Source: Scatophagus argus (lineage: Eukaryota; Chordata; Actinopteri; Scatophagidae). From it: a DNA stretch of 64,000 nt. The position numbers and the translations under genes are program-made. Shown here piece by piece: positions 52,149-64,000 of this stretch. Positions within the stretch are counted from its first letter, which is position 1. The number at the start of each line of letters is the position of its first letter. The notes below the pieces were generated by a model that saw only the letters and a program-made list of their open reading frames with translations, was not told the origin of the DNA and made no database searches. The stretch is from positions 18,332,501 to 18,396,500 of the forward strand of contig NC_058496.1 of assembly GCF_020382885.2 (NCBI RefSeq), read 5' to 3'.

Positions 52149-52196
52149 AAAATAAGATCAAGATAATTCAGTTAGTAATTATCTTGATCTTATTTT
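52149..52196. repeat. Perfect 20-bp inverted repeat with 8-base loop
   Basis: 52149-52168 (AAAATAAGATCAAGATAATT) is the exact reverse complement of 52177-52196, with CAGTTAGT between. It lies in the first intron of fam169a, so it would be transcribed. Flanks show no larger stem. Confidence 0.85.
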
Positions 52197-55100
52197 TGAT
52201 CGTTGATATGTATCTGGAGTCTAAGGTGACTTAATAAATCCAAAATCAATAAGTTTAAAATATATTTCTCACTTGTTAGACTTTAGATCAGGATCCTGAT
52301 TTCTTCACCAACAGAGTCCTACTACTAGTGTAGAATTATGTAACACTAGCTGATTTGTAGTAGGAAGAAAACAGGGTTAACAACTGCAGGGTGAGGTGGA
52401 GGAAGGTCAAACAGGAGGTCCTAGATTATTTTCTACACATGCACTACACAGCCCCCTTCACAGACATGTTCATTTAGAAAGTGTTAACACCTGTCTGCTC
52501 ACACAAGCTTGACAAAAACACATGCATGACCACAGGGTCTGACTTTAAACCCACACTCCATGTTTTGCTCAGTCTTCCTGTACAGAAATGGAGCCCTCTC
52601 AGCTAGAAATTTCACTCTTCTACATTGCAAGCATATTTGAACATGCCTGCAGAATGTGAGCCGTTTCAGCTTTTCATGAGGTGAAAACTAATCCAAAGAA
52701 TTTGCCCAATACAGCATTTCTAATTGACTGCATGCACACATGGTTGTGTTGCCTCCAGTGGCTGTGTGGGAAGCCAGTGAGGGATCACGCCCTTGTCACT
52801 GCACCAGTGGCTCATACCGGTTGGTCAGGAGGAGTGCGATGTCGGCACAAGCATCAAAATTTTCAAGTGGTACCCTGTCTGGTAACATATGGCTAGTAGG
52901 CTGTGATGCAGTAAGGTATTCTGGCTGTTTGAGGAGAATAAACCCAAATGACCCCACAGTCACACTCCAGCAAGTAGCACAAAAAAATGACACACGAAAG
53001 ACAAGTTGATTGTTAAATCTCAGACCCAGGTTGTCAAAGACAAGACATGGGTTGACAATTTACAGCAGTTTCTGTAAATTGTTTACAATATTCAACCAGA
53101 ATGTCTCCAATTTGTTCAGAATATTAAAATCTTCCAGGAAATGTGGAGCTGCACCAATTTTCATTAACTGAAACTCGGAAAGAAATGCATAGCAAGTAAC
53201 ACCATTTGATCAACACTGTCAACCAAGCTGAATCTCCAAGGTCTGGTCAATACGGTGTTTTAGCCATGGAACCATGGAAGATCCTTGAGCATTGAACACA
53301 TGTTTATTATTTTGAGTTAAACATTGGGTTTATGTACGACGGTGGCACAGAATGGGAATTTCCATTGGATTTTAAGTTGTGCTGAAACAAATCTCCAGCC
53401 TAACACAACTTCAAAAGACAAAATACGCACACACCAGCCAGCACAACAATGACACAGCTCACACATGATAAACACAGTAATAAAGATTTGATGATTTAGT
53501 GTGAGCTACCTGCAGGACCAGTTTCCACAGCATGTTAACTATCCCCAGAGGGGAAGTCAATGCCTACACATTTAAGCCAGCAACATCAAAACAACCTGGG
53601 GGCCAGAGAGTGTTTTCTTTTTGTGGCTCTTTCTCTTCCTACTCAAATTAACCCATTATTCCCTGTTACACGACACTTTAGTGTCAAATTTAACTTCCCT
53701 TTACAAATATCATGTTAGCACAGAAGCTCATGTACATTCATCGATTTTATACTATAACTGTGGGACTTAACAGCACATTTTCCTTGAGGAGGTCCTTTGA
53801 AAGTCTGTACCCATTTCACAAAAACTCTGACGAAAACTCTGACCAGCTACAGTGAGGTATGGTGTCTAACTGGAAGCAGCACCCATCCCCAACACATTAT
53901 GCTTCCCAGCACACTCACACATTGTCATGAGCATTATCAGCCAAGCAGAGAGTCCAGTTTGTGCTATATGTGCGTGCATTTGTGAGTGTGTGTGTCAGAG
54001 CTAACCACTCCCTTGGGGCAGGGAGTTTGAATGCCACAGATCCATCCATAAATCCATCACACACTACACGCCTGTGTTCGGTTTTCCTCTGCCAAGTACA
54101 ATTTCTTAGTACACGTTTAAATACACACTGAATGGACAGAAGTAGTCTTCCTCTGAGATGAATGGGTAATTCTTACTGATAAATAATTTAATCTAGAGCA
54201 GCTTGTAGGACATACTGTATTGAACGAGGGCCTTGTCTTTGAGCTCATTAAAAACACACGGAACCAGCTGCATGTATTTATATCACACATGGGCAAACTA
54301 TCCAGCCTGTTGACCATCTCGTTCTCAAAGAATAATCAAGCAGTCCAACCAAAAATAAACAAAAGGCAGCAGTGAGTCTGTATTGTTGTGTCACTTAATC
54401 TCAACATCAAGAGACAATTTTCAACCAAGCATACTAAATCATCACGGAAAAGACAAGAAAAAGCTTTGAACTTCTGATTAACAGCCTGAAGGAATATTAT
54501 ATTATAAAGCAGTCGACCATCCAAGAAATGACAACCAAAGCTAGCCGCATGTTGTCATACAAGCTCACAAAATGGAACAAGCTTTCCTCTGATGGTGAAT
54601 TTTTGAAAGACTGCATGGCAGAAGCAGCTAGCATGCTGTGGCCAGTAAACAAAAATTCATTCATAAATGTCCCATGGTTATTAAACTAATTATTCTTATA
54701 TTATCACTGTACATGTAGGAGGAAATTTTTAGAGCGAAAAGTGCATGTAGGTACCCATGTTGGTCCAGGGCATGTGACTTTTTTTTTTTTTTTGCTCACT
54801 CACATAAAAAGCACTTTCACTCAGTGGACAGGTGTTTCTGTACAGAGGAGCAGAAATAAACTTCAAGTGCTGTGTTAGGCAAATAATGTGTTGTTGACAT
54901 GGTGAAATGCTTGGCTGTATGGAACACTGTAAAACTGTGCTGCCATTTTATGCAGGGAATTTTGCATCAGGTTTGTAATCGCTAGATCTAGAACATCTAG
55001 GGACAGTTTTAATCCCACGGCATTGAAAATTTGACCATTTTTGGGTCAGCAATATCAAATCAGCTGCAAGGGGGGTCCTTTATGGGGTTTAGATGTGATT

Positions 55101-56397
55101 CATTCATTTTGGAGATGTTGATGTTGATGATGACAGTGATAGAATTTATTTAATGAAGGCTACATGTACAGACACACATCAATTATATATACTAATTGTC
55201 CACTATTCCACTATGTCTCCCCCTGACACCCACAAACACACTGTCACTGAGCATCACCAGCAGAGCAGAAAGTCCAGTCTGTCTTTTGTGCGGGTGAGAG
55301 AGGGAGAGAAAACAAACCTGGCAGTTGACTGCGTGTTTGTGTGCAGATGCATGCATAGCTCTGATGAAAGCAGGCCCAATGCCCCCTCGGGCGAATGGAG
55401 TAGTGCAAGCCACACATGCATCTATAAAGCCTACAGTTCACTCTTGCTTTCTCTTAAACAGCTCTATGTAGGACACCTTGCCACTTACCATGCACAGATT
55501 CGTTCTTACGCGGCACGCACAAGAGATTTAAGAGGATTTTTGCCATTAACCGCACCCAAATGTGTCTGAAATCAATCAACTCATTTGAGGTTAGAAGCTC
55601 AGTAGGCTCATTATGATGCATATTGAACTACAAATATTACACACAGCTGCTCACTTTAAAAATGTCAAGAGAAAAGTTATCCCCTTAATGATGGAAGGGG
55701 TTTAAGTCTTTACTGCACTTATGAAGGGTGATATAAAGCTTATAAAAAGGGGAGGGGTTAATTTCACTAATATAACAAATTTATCTTAAAGGGTATAAAT
55801 ATACAGGATAGAATGAGATGATTTTTCCATAATGTGACTCCGCTTACTATGGTTGCATCTTACAACTGAGACTTTCCACTGGGAAACAACACAGAAGTTA
55901 ATAGAAGTGCTATGAAAAAATTGAGGCAGACATTCTTAAAGTTCCTGATGAGTTGTTTTGTCTTTGGCACACACAGAAGGACATAAAGACACAGATTATT
56001 TCAAGCACTGACTTTTGGTACATTATGTTCCAATAAAAAGGTTACTTAGGATGTGAGTGGACACACTGCGTAGCTCCTTGTTCTTTCAGTTAATATGAAC
56101 TTTGCAAATATTCAAACCTAATAATCACATGAGATTAAAGACTTTTGTGTAACTGTCTGAAAACAGGGTCGTTAACACTGAACACACAGCCACTAAAAGA
56201 GAAGTAACAAGCTCTGCTGCACATAACCCTGAGTGCGCACTTCTTTGTTCATTAGCGAAAAAAACTGTCCAGCAAGCGCCTGAACAGAAAGACATGTGTA
56301 CTAAACTATTGAGAATAAATACAGTGTGATTGTCTGGTGGTAAAGTAAAAGGGAACAAAGAGTTCCAATGTCACGGTGGTTGGAAACGGGACGGAGG

Positions 56398-56398
<1 letters not shown>

Positions 56399-56433
<35 letters not shown>
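56399..56433 (+). repeat. Compound (TG)n(AG)n microsatellite
   Basis: About 11 TG units are followed by 7 AG units, ending in a G-rich stretch, inside the first intron of fam169a. Confidence 0.9.
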
Positions 56434-56434
<1 letters not shown>

Positions 56435-57107
56435 GGGACTGGGGGGCGTGTGCTCTGCAGCCACGCTGCCAGTGATGAAGACTCCGAGTGTGTCCCAACA
56501 GCGGCAGCGGGCAGGACAGTAAAAACAACTTTCCAACAGACTGCACACTCGCACATTCAACCTTTTCAAGTATCTTCCCTTTTTTTAGTAGTGGGAAAGT
56601 TGCAATTAATGATGATTCAACAAGTTGGAAGTCTCAGGGTGTGAAAGAATCCAAAATCGCGCAAATAAAATTACTACGCAACAAATCTTCGCCAGTTACT
56701 TGAGAAATAAATAAGTGCTATTCTTGCGAAATTGACGATTACAGACAGCTCTGTGTAGCTTTTTAAGGAACTGTGGAAAAGTATTAAACAGCAGCTTCAG
56801 TCTGTTTGGATTCAGAACATTTTGTTCCCAATAAAAACTGCATAATTGAATTTAGCGCATCGCCTCCAGCTAGCAAGGTGCAGCAGCGGTCACTTCAAGT
56901 GTTCGCTGTTCGGGCTGCAGGCACCGAGTGTGCTCGGGACAGTCTTATTTTTAATACCTGCTTGCCTTCCACTCCAGCAGATGCCGCGGCCGTCCTCGTC
57001 TCTGCCTCCTAATTCCATAAGCGCACAGAGAAAATACCCACTGACACGCAGCACACGCATACACAGAGCCGAGCCCCGGGAAGCAGCAGGAAGACACACG
57101 GACTCAC

Positions 57108-57260
57108 CTGTACTCTTCACGGGAAGCCTGTAGTTGCCTTGAAAACTCTCACTGTTCAATTTAAATTCTGTAAACACGTTTACGCTTTATTATGTTGTTA
57201 GGTGCGACGCTCTGCGCATGCTCGGCTCAGGCCACCAATCCTGTGCAGCTGTCTTATATA
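57108..57260 (-). promoter_or_regulatory. fam169a: fam169a untranslated exon 1 and promoter
   Basis: On the minus strand a donor, AAGAGTACAG|GTGAGTCC (exon edge 57108), ends a leader that contains no coding match. Upstream are an NRF1-like TGCGCATGC (57213-57221), a CCAAT on the plus strand (57234-57238) and a TATA-like TATATAAG near 57255. The order fits transcription starting around 57180-57210 and running leftward. The call rests on the donor, the motifs and CpG enrichment. Confidence 0.5.
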
Positions 57261-58084
57261 ACTAAACTATTATCGATCCTAAACCCTAAAATTACTGAGG
57301 TTAACTTTTGCAACAGTGATTTTATCATTCACCATCAGAAAAGTTTGATAAGTTTTTAGGTGGTAAATGTTGATAACCATTAGCAAACCCATGCGGTGTG
57401 CACAAAGTATTTTTCTAACTCAGAACTTTATTTTACGAAAACATAACCAGATGAAGATTTTACAGTGGAATATAAACATATAAACATCGATAATATTTCC
57501 TTTTGATGGAATGGTGCAGTCATAAATAGACATAATGTCTGTGTTTTGATATTTCATTCAGTGTAGACATTTCATTGCATTTTCTTTTTCTTTTTAGTGT
57601 TATTTTATAAGTGTAAAAAAAATCTTTACATACAAACGTGCAAGGATTTTTTGTTAATTGAGGTATTCATTATTATTATTAGGCAAACACAGGTGTGATG
57701 TGGACACTGTAAACCTCCATTTGACAAACACTGAGAGTGGACTTTACAGTGAAGTAGGAGACATCTTTTGTCCAGTTAAGTTTGCAAGGCGAAAATGATT
57801 TGCATATTCAGATATTCTGTGTTTTTCGCTGAGGAGGAAGGAATAGATGTCCTATTGTCCTAAGATGTCCTTTTAATGTTATAATTAGAAATTTTTATGC
57901 CATGATACATGGTGGAGGGGATCTTAATATAAATATGCAAAAGTATTACTGGGAAAATGTAGCTTCAGTATCAAAGTAAAAGTAATGATAATGCAGCAAA
58001 ATGTCTCCAGTATTACAATTGTAATAAGAATTTTGAATTTTAGTGGGAGTCTAGCCAATATTGTTAATATTCTGCAGTTAAGTC
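57260..58084. other. Intergenic sequence beyond fam169a
   Basis: It is AT-rich with no gene, RNA gene or clear repeat recognised. A (TTA)n patch occurs at 57667-57680. Confidence 0.5.
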
Positions 58085-59006
58085 TGTCACACTGCAATTA
58101 AGTCTTGATCTTATTGAACCACATCAGCCCTCTAGGGTGCTGCTTTCCTTAGATTCAAACTTACTGGTAATACCACGAATCTCCAAATGTAAATATGGAG
58201 CCAGGGCCTTCAGTTATCAAGCTCCTCTTCTGTGGAACCAATTACCAGCCTCAGTTCGGACGGCAGACATCCTCTCTATGTTTAAGAGTAGACTTAAAAC
58301 CCTCCTTTTTGACAAAGCCTATAGTTAGGACTGTTCAGGCTCTGCCTGGACTGACCCCTATAGGTTTAGATTGCTGGGGGAGATCCTTAGACACCGAGCT
58401 TTCAGAGCAGTGGGACTCACTCATCATGTCCCATCATACAGCACTAACTCGCCCTCTTCCCCAGGGCTCTTGTGCTCCATCTTTCCTTAGCACTTCCGGA
58501 GCATGTTGCTGGATCCAGAATCTCCTACCCCGCCCTCCTGAGGCCTGGTACTGCTGCTGGATCCTGAGCCCTCTATGGCCCTGCCTACTGCACTGATAGT
58601 GCTGCTGGATCCAGAACCCTCTCCATGGCCCTGCCTGGATCCTGCTGCTCCTGCTCTGCACTGTTCTCTCTATCCACCTTGTCTCTCTCTCTCTCCTTTT
58701 TCTTTCTATCTCCCCCTCTCCTGTCTCTCTCCATCTCCCCGTCTCTCCTCTCCCCCCTCTCCCTCCCAGGCGGTTGCAGCAGAAGGCCGTCTACACTGGG
58801 TCTGGTTCTGCTCGAGGTTTCTGCCTGTTAAAAGGAAGTTTTTCCTCGCCACTGTCGCCATATGCTTACTCAGTGTGGGGTTTTTCCCTGGGACCTGTTT
58901 TTCTCCGATTCTCTTCTTTTTTTTAATGTGTTGTTTACACACCTGTAAAGTGTCTTGAGATAACTCTGTTATGAATTGGCACTTTAAATAAAATTGAATT
59001 GAATTG
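58085..59006 (+). mobile_element. 5'-truncated LINE (L2/CR1-like) with 3' end
   Basis: It starts with the last codons of a LINE polymerase: VLLSLDSNLLVIPRISK, YGARAFSYQAPLLWNQLP, then FKSRLKTLLFDKAYS and a stop at 58326-58328. A 3' untranslated region of about 680 bases follows, with a three-unit CTGCTGGATCC minisatellite (58503-58660) and GAGGTTTCTGCCTGTTAAAA. It ends in GAGATAACTCTGTTATGAAT and a TTGAATTGAATTG tail. The coding part is short but still open, so the copy may be fairly young. The family assignment is by resemblance only. Confidence 0.75.
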
Positions 59007-59329
59007 AACAGTGCATCATATTTAAAACAATGATCTGTATATAAAATTTTGATATGCCAGATGACAAGTAACTATAACTGTAAAGCAGAAATATGGAATG
59101 TCAAACTTACATGCATGAATACTTGAGAGTGTACACAAATCAGATGCGTCTCTTGTTTAAAAAAACAGTGCAAATTTAAAATATAAAATGCATAATGTAT
59201 AAATAAGTGGATATTTAGTGTCACAGTGTTTTTGCACAGGGATTGTTTCTGACACTGTAGCTGATGTTAACTGATTATTGCAGTGATGGTGTGTGGGAGG
59301 AGACTGCTCCTATGTCTGGTTGCTCTCTA

Positions 59330-60000
59330 GCGACTACCAGAGGAGAAAAGTTGGGTGGATCTGCTTTCATACATCTCTGGACATGTCCTGAACGGAGGGC
59401 AGGTTGGCACCAGTGAATTTCTCTGCAGTCCAGACTGTGTGCTGTAGTCTGTTCCTGCGCTGCTTGGTGGCTGATCCAAACCAGTTAGTGATGGATGAGC
59501 AGAGAACAGACTGGATGATTGCAGCGTAGAACTGGATCAGCAGCTCTTGAGGCATGTTGAACTTACCGGACCATTTTGATGGTTGTCTCTATGTAGGAGA
59601 CCCACTTTAGTTTCTGGTGTTCACCTCCACAGTTTGGAGTGTGTTCAGCTCCAGGTTGTTCAGACTGCACCAGCGAACCAGCTGTTCAACCTCTGGTCTA
59701 CGTGCAAACTTATAAACCAGATGAGCCAGGCTGTCAGTGTGTCATCTGCAAACTTCAGGAGTTTAAGAGACAGGTTTCATGTCATGCAGTCTTTGCTGTA
59801 GAGGGAGAGAGGCAGTGTGGAGAGTTCACATTCCCTGGGGGGATGTCAGTGGTGACTGTGCAAGTGCTGGATATAATTTTCCTCAGCATCACCTGCTGCC
59901 TCCTGTCTGAAACATGTGATTCACTGACGTGGGAACTGGCACAGTGAGATAGGCGAATTCAGCCTTGAGGACCTCTGGGATGATGCTATTGAATTCCGAT
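59330..60000 (-). mobile_element. Decayed LINE reverse-transcriptase fragment
   Basis: The minus strand near 59770-59700 encodes LLKFADDTLTAWL, holding the (F/Y)ADD catalytic motif of reverse transcriptase. Further along, 59555-59367 encodes LLIQFYAAIIQSVLCSSITN and WFGSATKQRRNRLQ, the block after the catalytic core in vertebrate LINEs. Frameshifts and stops separate the pieces. It belongs to a different LINE type or region from the element at 58085-59006 and lies in opposite orientation. Confidence 0.75.
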
Positions 60001-60619
60001 TAATGAATCAATACATGGTTGCATTTGTGCAGTTACCCAGAGCTTTGACATGTGGACAGGAGGAGCTGGGGATGAAATCTCAAACCCTGTGATCAGCTCC
60101 TTAGCCACATCTGGGGTTTGATGATGCCCCTGAAGGTGTGCCTGAGGTGATAGCTGACCCAACAGTATGTAGGAGTGCATGGGTGTCAGTGGGTTTACAC
60201 TGGTGAATGTATGTTTATAGTTATGGCCTGTGTCTTAAACAGACAACAAAAATGTAACTTCTACAAAATTTACTTCTTTAGGGTGTATGGAAAATATGTA
60301 GTTGGTACGGGAGGGGATGAAAGCAAGCCATACTGAACCCTTCCCAAATAAAGGTCTCAACCCAATAAAACCATATCCGGGGTTTTATTGCAGTGAGTCA
60401 TGGATGTTCAGGAAGTACAACCTGCATCCTGTAGAACTGAAGTTTCACAGTGAACTAAGCACCAATCTGAAGAAAAGTACAAAAGTAGATAACTGAATGT
60501 GGACCGACAAGTAATTTATTTCTGTTACACAAAATTATTCTCACTTTTCTCTAGCTTTTTACTGACAAGCTGGGCCCCCTTATCTCTTCAAGCATCTCAA
60601 TAACCATCAGGTGAAATAA

Positions 60620-60960
60620 TCCATTCATTTATTTTCTATACTACTTTATCTGTCAGGGTCATGGTGGGCTGGGGCCTATCCCAGCTGACTATGGACGGAT
60701 GGCGGGTTCACCCTGGACTGGTCGCCAGTCACTTGCAAAGCCGACACACAAAGACAAGACAGTCACACACACTCACACCAAATGTAGAGTAGCCAATTAA
60801 CCTAATGTGCATGTTTTTGGGACTGTGGGAGGAAACTGGAGTACTTGGAGAAAACCCACACAGACACAAGGAAAACATCCAGACTCCGCACCTGGACTCG
60901 AACCCGGAACCATCATGCTGTGTGGTGATAGTGCTAACCACTGCACCACCATGCCACTCA
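60620..60960 (+). repeat. Teleost interspersed repeat, SINE-like
   Basis: The order CATTCATTTATTTTCTATAC, GGGCTGGGGCCTATCCCAGC, GGTTCACCCTGGACTGGTCG, ACACACACTCACACC, CCAATTAACCTAATGTGCAT, GGACTGTGGGAGGAAACTGG, then GAAAACCCACACAGACACAA and CTGGACTCGAACCCGGAACC with GCTAACCACTGCACCACC is a very common teleost repeat. Read on the minus strand, GGTTCCGGGTTCGAGTCC resembles a polymerase III B box, so a SINE origin is plausible. Partial copies are at 22013-22150 and 24440-24562. Confidence 0.65.
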
Positions 60961-63900
60961 CTTCAAGTGGGAAAACTTACTGTCACTAATGTGTACCACA
61001 AGCGTGACTCCTGGCTAACAGCTGGAGAAAATGAAAGCAGATTACAAATTTAAAAAAATTTCTTTAATCACTACAAATCAACCCTCTCAAAATCTTCTCA
61101 AATCGTAACTTAGAGATTTAAATAGTTCACATCAATCAACTTCAATTAACTAATTCTATACAGAGTTTGAAGGTGATGGATGTTCATTCTGTGGATGAGG
61201 TGCTGATAAGCCTGACGGCATCATGCATTTGGCACAACCATACTGGCCCTTTTTCAGGGTCAGTTCACTTAAATGACTGAAACCAAACACCATAGAAACT
61301 GTAGCAGAAATAACAATAGTGTGTCTCTCTTGTGTCTCTCGGTTATTTATTTGTGCCATTTTGCCTTTGTTTGTCAGTTCACTGTGTTGTCCAACACTTG
61401 TAATTCAGTAGCCATTTGTTGTGTGTGTGTCCACCTTAGACTGCCATTACTCACTAACTGTGAGCGAGTCATATTTATATGGTATCAATATAGTGATTTT
61501 TATCCATGTAAACTATTACTTATAATTTACCCATTCAAATATTTGTTTGAACATGATCTATGCATAAACATGATCCTCACATTTATGCATATCATTATAT
61601 TTCAGTATAAATGTCATTGATATATTCAGTAAAAAGTTGAATTTGAAGTTTTATTTTTTTGTTTGAAAATTAAAGGATATAAATGAGATGCTTTTCTTAA
61701 TGTGACACTTTCCTCCTTTGCAAGTTAGCAGTGTGAGTATTCATGTATTCAGTCCCAATAGATGGCACTGTCCCCTCAAACTTGGTTCTGCCTGTAGCTC
61801 TGCAACAGGCACCTCTGTAATAGAAGAATCAACTTCTCCAGTATCGGTGTTGCACAATAACAAATAATTATAATGAACATGAATGCTTTTCTGTATGTAA
61901 TTTGTGTCATGTACACATTTCTCAATAACACAATGTTGGGAAAAGCCCTCCTGATGAAGAGCCATCTGTTGTGAGAGGTGTGGAGTACCAACAATAAGAA
62001 CAACAGTCCAGTGGCTTGGTTTATGCTCTCTCCTTCTATCTCCCCCAATCAGTATGACAATCTCACTTACCTGTGTTCTGAACAGCAGTCTTACTACTTG
62101 GATTCTACACCCACTCTGTTAGCTACAAAACTTCTGGCCAACACTATTTCTGCTATCATTGTAATACGTGGACCATAACTTGTCAAATCAAAGGTCAAGC
62201 AAAATGTCAACCGTCTGATTAATCTAATTAAAAAGCAATCCATTAATCCCCAGAGTGCCTCAGTAAAACAAAGTCTCAGTTTCAAAGATGATAAGTGTTA
62301 TCTTTCGCTCTAATAGTTGAACAGAAATGTACAATGGGTACCAAGGAGTGGTTGTCACAATCTCTAACTCTTTGCACTTTACCTGGCATTACATTGTGAA
62401 TTGCACAAATGTGCTTGCCTAGTGCTACACATTTGGGTAACTGACTAAATTAAAATGTAATATCAAGTTGTAATAACTTTCTTTAACAACAAAGGAATTT
62501 AAACATTACATTGTGACTGTGACTTGTATCATAATCTGCTTTGTCCCCATGTGGTTCTTTTTTATACCACAAACACTCCCTGTGCTCCATGGTGGATATG
62601 CCTATACACAGACTAAACTCAGTTGAAACAGGACAGTGTTGTTGACTTGAGTCAGACATCAGATCAGTCCTAGCTTACACTCCCTGTGTGTATTAGGCTA
62701 TAGACACATTAGGAATTAAAATAGTTTGTGTTAGCCTACACATATGCATTAAATATGTATATATGTATGCATGTTTAATATATATGAATTAAACACGCAT
62801 ATATGTAGCATCACACAAAGATCAAGTTACAAAAAGGGAAGTAGCCTCTAACAAATATTGATAATCACTCTACCACTTCTGCATGAAAGGTGATAAAAAT
62901 GTCTAAAGCATAATGTCAAGCCCATATTGTTATAACAGTAACACTTCCTATGAAGACCACAGCTGCAATACATTATGAAGCATTCATAGTTTATTATAAT
63001 GCATTCATAATGATTTATTACTACACTCACAAACACACATAATGCTTTTGATGCACTATATCATCAGTCATAAAACATTACAGATGTGCCTTATGGATGT
63101 TCTTGACTAGTTATAAAATAGAGGTTGACTGCTGGGACTTATAGTGCATTATAACTACCCATACTCACTCAACAAACAGCTGTAAGAAGGACTCATAGTA
63201 GACTATAATAGTTTATGCACATCATATCATATCATACAGCACAGATTCTTTTAAATGAATGAAAACACATTACACTTTATATAACATGTATTTATGAAAG
63301 CATATCATTTTTCTTGTACAGGTCTCTTATTGTTCAGCAGCCAAGCAGGGAGTATGTGAGAAAAGTTATCACATATAGTGCTCTCTGTTATTCCAGGCAA
63401 TTACCTCATGTAGTGAGGTGTTGGTTGGAACCAGTGGCCATCTGCACAGACAAGGCCTCCATTATGCTTCCAGAACTGTGCTCCATGGACAGTTTTTTCA
63501 TTGGCCATCGGTTATAAAGCTGGCTTTTCATGCTAATGAAAACATGAGGTCGAAATCTATCAGGACGACTGAGCAACTGGCTTACAGTGAATAAGAGAAA
63601 GGATTAAACCACTGCAGAGTTTGTGTTCTTTTTCTCACCATGTCAGTATGCAAGTGTGATGTTTCTGTAGCAGGCTCATATTATGCATATGAATTAAAAT
63701 GAATGCATCAGACGTAAAGTATAACGTGGTGTTTACAAGTGAAACAGCTGTAAGAAACCCTTGCATCTCATTTTTGTAAAAGGGTGATTATTTGTTTGCT
63801 TAAGTTGTGTGTTCAAGCAGATGTTTGCGTTGAGGTGAGAATGGTATGGCACAAAGAATGAAGGAGTGAAGTGTAATGCAGCCTCAAGCAGAAAGAATTG

Positions 63901-64000
63901 AACAGAGGATCAAATTACTGTTGACAAGTCACTTGTTGGATCGTAGCAACTCATTTTGTTCTCCTCTGCATAATGCTGAAACTTTTTTGTAGGAAAAGCA
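60961..64000. other. Intergenic sequence at the right edge
   Basis: No gene, exon series or RNA gene is recognised. An AT-rich stretch at 62735-62810 has repeated ATATATG(T/C)A(T/G) motifs. Short open frames throughout lack family resemblance. Confidence 0.5.

Larger units (their letters stand above)
49387..57107 (-). other. Long first intron of fam169a
   Basis: The intron is 7.7 kb, from a probable donor (GTACAG|GTGAGT on the minus strand, exon edge at 57108) to the acceptor before 49386. It contains a perfect hairpin (52149-52196), a poly-T run (54779-54793) and a (GT)n(GA)n tract (56399-56433). A GC-richer, CpG-containing zone lies at 56880-57080 beside exon 1. I see no coding exon or RNA gene. 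Confidence 0.5.

Overview
This window reads as nuclear DNA of a ray-finned fish, most likely a spiny-rayed (percomorph) teleost. Genes are split by GT-AG introns. Intergenic DNA is AT-rich and dotted with (CA)n microsatellites, and it holds typical teleost repeats: Tc1-like transposon remnants, LINE 3' ends closing in a TTGAATTGAATTG-type tail, and a tRNA-derived SINE. The encoded proteins are vertebrate orthologues, and the set matches genes I recall from human 5q13-q14.

Layout, left to right. (1) 18-3588: the 3' ten coding exons of gtf2h2 (TFIIH p44), plus strand, cut by the window edge. (2) 4561-8153: complete dhfr, six coding exons, plus strand, with E2F-, ETS- and YY1-like sites upstream. 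(3) 10690-16295: ankrd34b, plus strand, with a probable untranslated first exon and two coding exons. (4) 23930-18850: complete fam151b, minus strand, five coding exons. (5) 25040-34030: a tandem array of small secreted proteins made of one perforin-type C2 domain: intact copy 1, a truncated pseudogene, and intact copy 2. (6) 57190-34363: complete fam169a (soluble lamin-associated protein family), minus strand. A GNAT-like N-terminal half is encoded by small exons, and one 5.5 kb last exon encodes about 1,820 residues of acidic, repeat-containing tail. (7) 57200-64000: no gene recognised; two LINE fragments and other repeats.

The dhfr-ankrd34b-fam151b block keeps the order and orientation I recall from mammals. 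The mammalian outer neighbours differ: msh3 is not in the 1.1 kb upstream of dhfr, where gtf2h2 lies instead, and zfyve16 is not seen next to fam151b, where the C2 genes lie. The genes do not form one pathway.

The most unusual items are the fam169a tail, where a basic (L/Q)R-x-G...TPRxK module that I recall once at the end of human FAM169A appears about twelve times, and the C2-only array, whose two intact members are almost identical in their 3' halves but clearly diverged in their 5' halves. All functional statements rest on reading the sequence and on recalled family knowledge; no database search was possible.
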